A stretch of DNA of 64,000 nucleotides, taken from the NCBI GenBank assembly GCA_013416435.1, contig JACCEN010000013.1:155544-219543 (forward strand), written 5' to 3'. The notes beneath the pieces were generated by a model, which saw nothing but the letters and a program-made list of their open reading frames with translations, did not search any database and was not told where the DNA came from. The position numbers and the translations under genes are program-made. Source of the DNA: Alcaligenaceae bacterium (GTDB lineage Bacteria > Pseudomonadota > Gammaproteobacteria > Burkholderiales > Burkholderiaceae_B). Positions 18,407 to 25,295 of the stretch are shown here, piece after piece (positions within the stretch are counted from its first letter, which is position 1; each line of letters starts with the position of its first letter).

Positions 18407-19720
18407 TTACGCGGAAGCCGGCCGCAGCAAGCCCAGATGGCCTCGCAGGCTGCGGGCCTCGTACTCCCGGCGAAACAGGCCCCGGGCCTGGAGGATGGGG
18501 ATGACGGAATCGACGAAATCATCGAGGCTGTCTGGCAATGCGGGCGGCATCAGGTTGAATCCGTCAGCACCCTCGTTCAGGAACCAGCGCTCCATTTCAT
18601 CGGCAATTTCATCCGGCGTGCCCACCATGGTGCAATGGCCCCCTCCCGCAGCCAGGCGTCCCAGCAGCTGCCTGACTGTCGGCTGCTCGGTTTCGATGAT
18701 GCGCAGGACCGTCGCGTAGCGCCCTTTCGGGCCGGTGAAGTCCTCCAGCGCCGGCAGGTCGGGAACCGGCGCGTCCAGTTCCCAGCCCATGCAATTTTGC
18801 CCGACATAAAGGCCGAGCTGGCGCAAGGCATCTTCAGGCGGAAGCAGCTCATCGAGTTCGCGCTGCTTGCGCCGGGCTTCGGCGGCGGTGGACGCCACAT
18901 AGGTCACCAGACCCGGCATGATGGGGACCGGATCCTGCCGGCCCGCTTCCCTGACACGGTGCTTGATGTCCCGGTAGTAGGCTTGCGCCGAGGGCAGATC
19001 GTAGGCGACGGCGTAGATGGCCTCCGCGTAGCGCGCGGCGAGGTCACGCCCCTGACCCGAGGCGCCGGCCTGAAACATGACCGGATGTCCCTGCGGCGGC
19101 CGCGGCACGGTCAAGGGACCATCCACGAGAAAATGTTCGCCCTGGTGTTGGATCGCATGAACCTTGTCCGGATCGGCATAACGGCCCTGACGGTCGCGCA
19201 GCAGCGCTTCATCCGCCCAGGAATCCCACAGGCCGAGGACGACATTCACGAACTCCTCGGCGCGCCGGTAGCGCCAATCGTGATCCGGCATGGCTTCGTA
19301 TCCATGGTTGCGTGCCTCCGAATCAAACATGGAGGTGACGACATTCCACCCGATCCGGCCGCCCGAAAGATGATCGAGTGAAGCCAGCATGCGCGCCGCA
19401 TGAAATGGTGTGTAGAACGTGCTGGAGACCGTGCTGATGAACCCGATACGCTCGGTGGCACGGCTAAGCGCCGCGATCGTTGTCAATGGCTCCAGGAACC
19501 ATTTTGGTCCGTCCGCCAGGTTGTCGGCCGATTGACCGTCGGCAAAGAACACCGCGTCCAGCTTCCCGCGCTCGGCCGTGCGGGCCAATTGTTCGTAGTA
19601 GCCGATATCCCCGAGCCTGCCCACAGAGGAATAAGGATGGCGCCAGGCGGCCCGGTGATGGCCGCAAGCGAACAGAAACAGATTGATGTGCATGGCGCGC
19701 CGGCCCGCAGTGGATTGCAT
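18407..19720 (-). CDS. LLM flavin-dependent monooxygenase (NtaA/SnaA/DszA type)
   Basis: A 437-residue luciferase-like monooxygenase. Family features include MHINLFLFACGHHRAAWRHP at the start, DAVFFADGQSADN, FISTVSSTFYTPFHAARM, GRIGWNVVTS and GHPVMFQAGASGQGRDLAA. Such enzymes use FMNH2 from a separate reductase to oxidize C-N or C-S bonds. The ATG at 19718-19720 is chosen for the AAGGTGG upstream; a GTG three codons earlier is possible. It starts ten bases after the SDR gene, and both lie behind a TPP riboswitch, implying a thiamine-related substrate. No flavin reductase is adjacent. Confidence 0.85.
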   Translation of the reverse strand: MQSTAGRRAMHINLFLFACGHHRAAWRHPYSSVGRLGDIGYYEQLARTAERGKLDAVFFADGQSADNLADGPKWFLEPLTTIAALSRATERIGFISTVSSTFYTPFHAARMLASLDHLSGGRIGWNVVTSMFDSEARNHGYEAMPDHDWRYRRAEEFVNVVLGLWDSWADEALLRDRQGRYADPDKVHAIQHQGEHFLVDGPLTVPRPPQGHPVMFQAGASGQGRDLAARYAEAIYAVAYDLPSAQAYYRDIKHRVREAGRQDPVPIMPGLVTYVASTAAEARRKQRELDELLPPEDALRQLGLYVGQNCMGWELDAPVPDLPALEDFTGPKGRYATVLRIIETEQPTVRQLLGRLAAGGGHCTMVGTPDEIADEMERWFLNEGADGFNLMPPALPDSLDDFVDSVIPILQARGLFRREYEARSLRGHLGLLRPASA

Positions 19721-19730
19721 GGTGTCCACC

Positions 19731-20513
19731 TTAGTTCTTGACCAGGCCGCCGTCGACGACCAGGTTTTGTCCGGTCACCGAGCGAGACCAGGGGGAAGCG
19801 AAAAACAGGGCCGCGTCGGCAAATTCGGCGGGTGTGGTCACGCGGCGCAGCGGCGTGCCGGCCGCGATCATGTCGAACACCTCTGGTGGCGTGGCGGCGG
19901 ATGCGTCGGTCGTGCGCAAAAGCCCGCCGGACAGCATGTTCACCGTGATTCCCTTGGGCCCAAGGTCGTTTGCAAGCGTGCGTGTAAAGGCCAGCAAGGC
20001 GGCCTTGGCGGCCGTGTAGTCGTGGTAGGGAACGACGGGATTCTGGAACAAGTTCGTGCCTATGTTGACGATGCGACCGAAACCGCGCTCCGACATGTCC
20101 GGAAGCGCCGCCTGCATTGTATTCAAGGCGCCCTTGACGATGCCTTCGAATTGCTGGCTCATGGCGCCCCAGGACAGCGTGTCCGCATGAGGGCGGGCGT
20201 CGCCGTTGAACGCGAAGGCGGGAAGCGCGTTATTGACCACCGTGGTGACGCCCGAGCCGAAATGTCGCCGCGCCCGGGCGAACATTTCGTGCACGGCCTG
20301 TGCGTCGGCCACGTCGGCCTGCAGGGCGATCGCCCTGTCCGGGGCGGTCTGCGCCATTGCCCGCGCCTGGTCTGCACTGTGCAAATAATTGACGACGACG
20401 CGAGCGCCCTGTGCAAGAAAGGCGCGCGTCAGATGTTCGCCCAGTCCGCGGCCGCCGCCGGTGACCAGCACGATCTGTTCATTGATGGGAAGTGCGATGC
20501 CGCTGTCGGCCAT
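19731..20513 (-). CDS. SDR family oxidoreductase
   Basis: A 260-residue classical short-chain dehydrogenase. It has TGGGRGLG for the cofactor pyrophosphate near residue 18, NNALP for the NNAG-type motif, and YTAAK as the catalytic Tyr-Lys pair. The C-terminus SVTGQNLVVDGG is typical of FabG-like enzymes. It is the first gene after the minus-strand TPP riboswitch and is followed by the LLM monooxygenase. A role in thiamine or thiamine-fragment metabolism is inferred only from this control element. The ATG is preceded by AAAGGTGA, which lies in a hairpin. Confidence 0.85.
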   Translation of the reverse strand: MADSGIALPINEQIVLVTGGGRGLGEHLTRAFLAQGARVVVNYLHSADQARAMAQTAPDRAIALQADVADAQAVHEMFARARRHFGSGVTTVVNNALPAFAFNGDARPHADTLSWGAMSQQFEGIVKGALNTMQAALPDMSERGFGRIVNIGTNLFQNPVVPYHDYTAAKAALLAFTRTLANDLGPKGITVNMLSGGLLRTTDASAATPPEVFDMIAAGTPLRRVTTPAEFADAALFFASPWSRSVTGQNLVVDGGLVKN

Positions 20514-20515
20514 GA

Positions 20516-20547
20516 TTCACCTTTTCAAAAAAGCGAAGGTGATTCAT
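20516..20547 (-). promoter_or_regulatory. Hairpin enclosing the SDR ribosome binding site
   Basis: Read on the minus strand, GAATCACCTT pairs with AAGGTGAATC around a T-rich loop. The 3' arm holds the Shine-Dalgarno AAAGGTGA, so this is a plausible sequestering stem downstream of the TPP aptamer. That role is inferred. Confidence 0.5.
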
Positions 20548-20569
20548 GCGATTGCGGTGCATGGATGGA

Positions 20570-20641
20570 CATCCCTTCGCCAGTATTAGCTGGAGCAGGT
20601 TCGACGGGTTTCATCTCAGCCCCTGAAGGCACCCCGTGTCG
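20570..20641 (-). promoter_or_regulatory. TPP riboswitch (THI element) upstream of SDR-LLM genes
   Basis: The minus strand reads GGGGTGCC, GGGGCTGAGATGAAACCCG, TCGAACCTGCTCCAGC and TAATACTGGCGAAGGGATG in order. These match the conserved thi-box parts CUGAGA, ACC-CG, GAACCUG, UAAUxCxxGCG and AGGGA. The aptamer ends about 55 bases before the SDR start. Confidence 0.93.
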
Positions 20642-20691
20642 TGGGGCAAACCATAGCACAGAAGCGCCGCCGGCGACAGAGGCTTTGGCGG

Positions 20692-20765
20692 GGGGTCAGA
20701 CCCCATGCGGGGTCTGACCCCGGGGAAAATTGGCTGGGGTCAGACCCCGCATGGGGTCTGACCCC
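20692..20765. repeat. REP-like palindromes between two riboswitches
   Basis: Full copies at 20692-20721 and 20736-20765, both with a CATG/GCATG-type centre, in the gap between the two divergent TPP riboswitches. Confidence 0.9.
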
Positions 20766-20810
20766 TCCCTCTTGACCCGGCGCCCAAGGCGCTTTAAGCT
20801 TTGCGCTTTG

Positions 20811-20899
20811 TTCCTGGGGGAGCCCATTTCGGGCTGAGACTCTGCAGATGGCTGCGGTAACCCTTTGAACCTGATCCGGGTCATACCGGCGTAGGGATG
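20811..20899 (+). promoter_or_regulatory. TPP riboswitch upstream of SSS symporter
   Basis: It contains GGGGGAGCCC, GGGCTGAGACTCTGCAG, ACCCTTTGAACCTGATCCGG, TCATACCGGCG and TAGGGATGG, a near-consensus thi-box. The 3' AGGGATGG is also the ribosome site of the symporter ATG at 20904, so TPP binding would hide it directly. Confidence 0.95.
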
Positions 20900-20903
20900 G
20901 AAA

Positions 20904-22352
20904 ATGTTCAGCACATCGATCACGATATTGTGCCTGCTGCTGTTTGCGGCGGCCTTCACCATTTCAGGCGTTCTGTACGCAAGAAGCGAACGCGGCAGCC
21001 TCGAAGACTACGTCATCGCGCGCAATAGCCAGAGCACGACGGCCACCATGCTGACCTTGCTGGCGACCTCGCTGGGCGGATGGATACTTTTTTCTCCCGC
21101 CCAGGCGGCGACATGGGGCGGACTGGCGGCCGTCATCGGCTATGCGCTGGGTGCGGTTTCGCCCCGTATCCTCATGATCCCGTTGGGCCGTCGGATGCGC
21201 GAGCTTATCCCGCAAGGCCATACGCTCACGGAATTCGTCGTGCTGCGCTATGGACGCGCCATGTATCTGCTGACGCTGCTGATCATGCTCTTCTACATGT
21301 TCATCGCGCTCACGGCGGAAATCACGGCAATCGCGAAGCTGGTCACACTGCTGGCGCCCGTGCCGCTGTGGGTTACCGCCACGATCGTCATGATCTCCAC
21401 CCTGATCTACACCGCATATGGCGGGCTGCGCGCCTCCATCGTGACCGACAAAGTCCAGATGGCCGTCATCGTGCCCCTGCTCTTGATCCTGCTGGTGCTG
21501 GGCTGGCGCGCCATCGGCGGCATAGAGCCCACGGTCCAGGGCCTGCAGGACCATGCCCCCCAGCTGCTGAGCCTGACCGACCCCGTGGGCATCAAGGCCG
21601 GCTTGACCTTCTTCGTCGCCATCCTGCTGACCGGCCTGTTCCACCAAGGCAATTGGCAACGGGTCTATTCCGCGCAGGATAACCGCAGCATGCGCCGCGG
21701 CTTCCTGCTGGCCGGGGTCCTGGTCGGCCCCATCATCTTCATGATGGGACTCTTCGGCCTGGCCTTCACCGGCCTCGGGCAAGGCGGCGACAGCTCCATC
21801 GCCTTGTTCGCCGTCATCATGCCGCAGGTGCCCGCATGGTTCGCCGTGTCGCTCATCCCTCTGGGCCTCGCACTGGTCATGAGCACGGCGGACACCGTGA
21901 TCAGCGCGGTTTCCAGCCTGATCGCCGTCGACGTTCGCCGCATCGCGCCGCATGTCTCCAGGCCCGCCTTAATGCGTCTTTCGCGCTGGTTGGTTTTCCT
22001 GCTGGCGATCCCCGTGATCATTGCCGCGGCGCAGGGATACAGCGTGCTCTATCTGTTCCTGCTGGCCGACCTGCTATGCTGCGCGGCGGCCTTTCCGGTG
22101 TTCTTCGGCCTTTTCAATCCCAGGCACAACGGCCGGATCGCTTTCGCGAGCACGGCCTGCGGTCTGTTGGCCGGACTGGCGCTCTTTCCCGCGCCGGGCG
22201 ACCGGCCGGAATATTTGCTGGAGTCTTTCCTGCTTGCCGTCTTCGTTCCGGCCATTGTCACCCTGGTTTCGCTACGCCTGCTGCGCACGGCGGCCGAGTT
22301 CGACTTCGGCCGCCTGAACACGGCAGTGCGCAGCCTGGATGAGCAAAAATAG
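20904..22352 (+). CDS. SSS family symporter under TPP control (ThiV-like)
   Basis: A 482-residue polytopic SSS transporter with about 13 transmembrane segments and family motifs ARNSQSTTATML, GHTLTEFVVLRYG, TAYGGLRASIVTDKVQM and VMSTADTVISAVSS. It starts four bases beyond a TPP riboswitch. SSS proteins behind TPP riboswitches have been predicted to take up thiamine or its pyrimidine or thiazole parts (called ThiV); I infer the same here. It faces away from the SDR-LLM operon, which has its own riboswitch. Confidence 0.88.
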   Translation: MFSTSITILCLLLFAAAFTISGVLYARSERGSLEDYVIARNSQSTTATMLTLLATSLGGWILFSPAQAATWGGLAAVIGYALGAVSPRILMIPLGRRMRELIPQGHTLTEFVVLRYGRAMYLLTLLIMLFYMFIALTAEITAIAKLVTLLAPVPLWVTATIVMISTLIYTAYGGLRASIVTDKVQMAVIVPLLLILLVLGWRAIGGIEPTVQGLQDHAPQLLSLTDPVGIKAGLTFFVAILLTGLFHQGNWQRVYSAQDNRSMRRGFLLAGVLVGPIIFMMGLFGLAFTGLGQGGDSSIALFAVIMPQVPAWFAVSLIPLGLALVMSTADTVISAVSSLIAVDVRRIAPHVSRPALMRLSRWLVFLLAIPVIIAAAQGYSVLYLFLLADLLCCAAAFPVFFGLFNPRHNGRIAFASTACGLLAGLALFPAPGDRPEYLLESFLLAVFVPAIVTLVSLRLLRTAAEFDFGRLNTAVRSLDEQK

Positions 22353-22366
22353 AGCTATCCAGACGG

Positions 22367-22795
22367 CTAGCGGTACCAGACCGTCACGCTGCCCTTGATG
22401 AAAAGCGGCTGAGCGAGCGGGCCCCTGCCCTGGACCGTATGGACGAGGTAAAAAGGCCGGCTAGGATCCAGGCCGTTGAAGTCCTTGCTTCGCACACCCG
22501 CAGCGACGATCGGCACGCAGCGCTGGGTGCCGTTCCAGCAAAGTTTGCTATGAACCAACACGCCGCCGTGGAACTCGCGTGTCGCATAGACCGCGGTGAT
22601 GGCCGTGCCGGGTTTCGGGTCGCCACCAGGGCGGCTCGCGATCGGCGCGTACCGGACCATGACCGGGCGGCCCGCATGGTTGATGGCGGCGCTGATCTTC
22701 TCCTGAGTCCAGGCGGTGTCGCCCGCGTGCGCAGCCATGCATGCGCCAAGCGCACCTACGGCCGCGGCATGTTGAAGTAAGGTCCGGTATTTCAT
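22367..22795 (-). CDS. FlhE-like periplasmic protein
   Basis: A 142-residue protein with a signal peptide (cut near MAAHAG). Its pattern of an early Q/S helix, GTAITAVYATREFHG, a Cys-x-Cys-type pair in LCWNGTQRCVPI, and terminal RPFYLVHTVQGRGPL followed by GSVTVWYR resembles FlhE, a periplasmic flagellar accessory protein. No flagellar genes are in the window, so the role may differ. The ATG at 22793-22795 is preferred, though one four codons upstream is possible. It converges on the TPP-controlled symporter gene. Confidence 0.6.
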   Translation of the reverse strand: MKYRTLLQHAAAVGALGACMAAHAGDTAWTQEKISAAINHAGRPVMVRYAPIASRPGGDPKPGTAITAVYATREFHGGVLVHSKLCWNGTQRCVPIVAAGVRSKDFNGLDPSRPFYLVHTVQGRGPLAQPLFIKGSVTVWYR

Positions 22796-22924
22796 GAGTG
22801 ACAGCATAACCGAAGCCGTGGGGAAGCACTCCACTCCGACGCTGCGCAAAAAAAGGTCCGCGAGCCCGAGGAAGAGCCGGCGGACCAAGCAACCCGGCAC
22901 AGAGGCCGGGCAGCACTGGCTTGT

Positions 22925-23089
22925 TTATCGCTTGCGGAACAGGCCGCTCAATATGGCGAGCACCGCGAGTACGATGAAGATGTAGAACAGGATCTGGGCG
23001 ATCGATGCGGCGCCTGCGGCAATGCCCCCGAAACCCAGAAATGCGGCAATGATCGCAATCACGAAAAATACAACGGCGTAGTAAAGCAT
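22925..23089 (-). CDS. DUF1328 (YtjA-like) small membrane protein
   Basis: A 54-residue protein beginning [14 protein letters not shown] with two hydrophobic segments separated by [14 protein letters not shown], ending SGLFRKR. This is the DUF1328 pattern, common in proteobacteria next to CsbD genes and often stress-linked. AGGAGA lies upstream of the ATG. It follows the CsbD gene by 63 bases on the same strand. Confidence 0.85.
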   Translation of the reverse strand: MLYYAVVFFVIAIIAAFLGFGGIAAGAASIAQILFYIFIVLAVLAILSGLFRKR

Positions 23090-23152
23090 GGCATTCTCCT
23101 TTTTTCGACTTATCCAACCAGCATGCCCGGAACGTGTATTCGGATGCCGCCG

Positions 23153-23353
23153 CTATCGGTTCTTATCGAAGAATTCCTTTACTTCACGTTCGGCCTCTTC
23201 GCGTGTACGGCCATAGCGCTCTTGCACCAGGCCCGCAAGTTGTTGAGCATTGCCATTGATGCGGGTCAACTCATCGTCGGTGATATCGCCCCACACGGCC
23301 TTCGCCTTACCGGACAATTGCTTCCATTGACCTTCGATAGTATCTTTGTTCAT
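23153..23353 (-). CDS. CsbD family stress-response protein
   Basis: A 66-residue hydrophilic protein with the CsbD pattern (MNKDTIEGQWKQLSGKAK, WGDITDDELTRINGN, EAEREVKEFF). CsbD-like proteins are usually induced by general stress, but their biochemical role is unclear. It shares a strand and probably a transcript with the DUF1328 gene. Confidence 0.88.
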   Translation of the reverse strand: MNKDTIEGQWKQLSGKAKAVWGDITDDELTRINGNAQQLAGLVQERYGRTREEAEREVKEFFDKNR

Positions 23354-23593
23354 CGTCTTGCTCCTTGTTTTCCGGCGGCCGGAGAAGCCCCGCCGCCTTC
23401 CTTAAGCTGCCCGCTCACGAAAGCAGTCGGGCTTGCCATTACCGTAAACGATCCTTGAAAGCGTAATCCGCACAAAAACCGAACAAATGTAACAAGAAGA
23501 GCGGCATGGCATTGAAAGTCGTCCGCTTCGCAACATATGCTTAACAAAGAGCGGTGGTCGCAACCGCCTCCAGGCGCGCTCGATGCTGGTAAA

Positions 23594-23609
23594 CTGTACA
23601 AAAATACAG
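23594..23609. promoter_or_regulatory. LexA (SOS) box
   Basis: CTGTACAAAAATACAG matches the CTGT-N8-ACAG consensus exactly and is flanked by A and T. It ends 16 bases before the ATG of the VRR-NUC gene, a position suited to repression. Confidence 0.8.
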
Positions 23610-23624
23610 TGCAATGCGCCTTTC

Positions 23625-25295
23625 ATGCCCCCCGCTACCCCATTACCCAATCCGTTTTACTACCTGGATAATTTCGAGTTCGTCCTGGACTGGCTGCGCG
23701 CGCGCTATCCCGACCTGCTGTCGCCCGACGAACATGGATTCATGCGGGAATTTGCCTGTCTTCCGCGCCCTTCCCGCGCCCTGCTCGTCCGCATGGTCAT
23801 GCGCAAAGGCCGGCTTTTCCGAGCCGACAGGCTGGCGTATCCTGAAATCGGAGATCCCGTGGCGGCGTCCGCCCCGCTCATCTCCGCCGGCTGGGTCGAA
23901 CATGATCCGGCCGTCCGCATCGACGAGCTTTTCGGCTTGTACACCCGCGCCGAATTGACGCCCACCTTCGGCGCCCAGCTCGCCTCGGCGGGTCTGGCGC
24001 GCGCCGCGAAACAGGCGCAGATGGATCATCTGCTGGCTCGATGCCCTGAAACGCAACCCGTTTCGCTATGGTTCGGCGCAGAACGGGAAAACCCGGCATA
24101 TCGCCTCCAGATCACGGATCTTTGCGACCGGTACCGCCTGATGTTCTTCGGTAACCTCAGGCAGGACTGGACGGAATTCATCCTGGCGGAGCTGGGCCTT
24201 TATGTGTACGAGCAGGTCGACTTCCCCCCGTCCTCCCGCGCTTTCCAGCTGCGCACCGACATCGACGACTACCTGGGCCTGCATCGTTGTACGGAACTGC
24301 TGGAGACAGACGCCGAAGACGATGCCGTGAATGAAGCCATGGCGGCCATACCCGCATCCCCGTTCCAGAATCCCTGGCTGGAGTCACGGCGCGCCAGGCT
24401 GCTGTTCCGTGCCGGCCGGCACCATGAGCGGCGGCATCAATGGGATGCGGCCGCGTCCTGCTATGAACGCAGCAGCCATGCCGAAGCCCGCGCCCGCCAT
24501 GTGCGCGTGCTCGAGCGCCAGGCGCGTTTCAAGGACGCCACGCGCCTGGCGCTCGACGCCCTGGCTGCGCCCGCCGACGAAGCGGAAATACAGCAATTGC
24601 AGCGCATGCTGCCCAGGCTGCTGCGCCGCTGCGGCATGCCGCCGGACCAGCCTGCCGCCCGGCTCGAAGTGGAACGCCTGGATCTCACGCTGGCACAAGG
24701 GCCTTGTCCATCCCGGGTCGAGGCCGAGGTCCTGCAGCACCTGTGGCAAGATGACGCACCGGTGTTCTATGTGGAAAACAGCCTGGTCAATGGCCTCTTC
24801 GGCCTGCTGTGCTGGGAGGCGGTCTTCGCCCCGGTTCCCGCCGCATTCTTCCATCCTTTTCAGGCCGCTCCGGCCGATTTGTTGCGCCCCGGCTTCCATG
24901 TCCGGCGGAAGGCGCTGTTTGATGCCTGTTTCTCTCAGCTCGACGACGGACGCTATCGGGACACCATACGCAAGAACTTTCGGGACAAGGCAGGCGTGCA
25001 ATGCAGCTTCCTGAACTGGCAGGCCCTGGATGAAGCCTTGATGGAGCTTGCCCTGGCTTGCATACCCCCGGAACATCTAAGCCGGCTGTTCAACCGCCTT
25101 CTCGGAGACATCCGCGGCAATCGCTCGGGACTGCCCGACCTGATCCAGTTCTGGCCGGCCGAGCAGCGCTATCGCATGATAGAAGTGAAAGGCCCGGGCG
25201 ACCGCCTGCAGGACAACCAACGACGCTGGATCGCCTATTGCCGCGAACACGGTATCCCGGTCAGTGTCTGCCACGTGCGGCGTCCCGCATCGTGA
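23625..25295 (+). CDS. VRR-NUC domain nuclease (FAN1-like)
   Basis: A 556-residue protein. The C-terminus holds the VRR-NUC nuclease core GLPDLIQFW (Asp505) and IEVKGPGD (Glu520, Lys522), the PD-(D/E)xK catalytic set. The middle (HERRHQWDAAASCYERSSHAEARARHVR) is helical and TPR-like, as in bacterial FAN1 proteins, which cut branched or flapped DNA in repair. The start is the ATG at 23625, after the LexA box. The next gene, a helicase, overlaps its stop as GTGA, so the two are coupled and likely SOS-induced. Confidence 0.88.
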   Translation: MPPATPLPNPFYYLDNFEFVLDWLRARYPDLLSPDEHGFMREFACLPRPSRALLVRMVMRKGRLFRADRLAYPEIGDPVAASAPLISAGWVEHDPAVRIDELFGLYTRAELTPTFGAQLASAGLARAAKQAQMDHLLARCPETQPVSLWFGAERENPAYRLQITDLCDRYRLMFFGNLRQDWTEFILAELGLYVYEQVDFPPSSRAFQLRTDIDDYLGLHRCTELLETDAEDDAVNEAMAAIPASPFQNPWLESRRARLLFRAGRHHERRHQWDAAASCYERSSHAEARARHVRVLERQARFKDATRLALDALAAPADEAEIQQLQRMLPRLLRRCGMPPDQPAARLEVERLDLTLAQGPCPSRVEAEVLQHLWQDDAPVFYVENSLVNGLFGLLCWEAVFAPVPAAFFHPFQAAPADLLRPGFHVRRKALFDACFSQLDDGRYRDTIRKNFRDKAGVQCSFLNWQALDEALMELALACIPPEHLSRLFNRLLGDIRGNRSGLPDLIQFWPAEQRYRMIEVKGPGDRLQDNQRRWIAYCREHGIPVSVCHVRRPAS

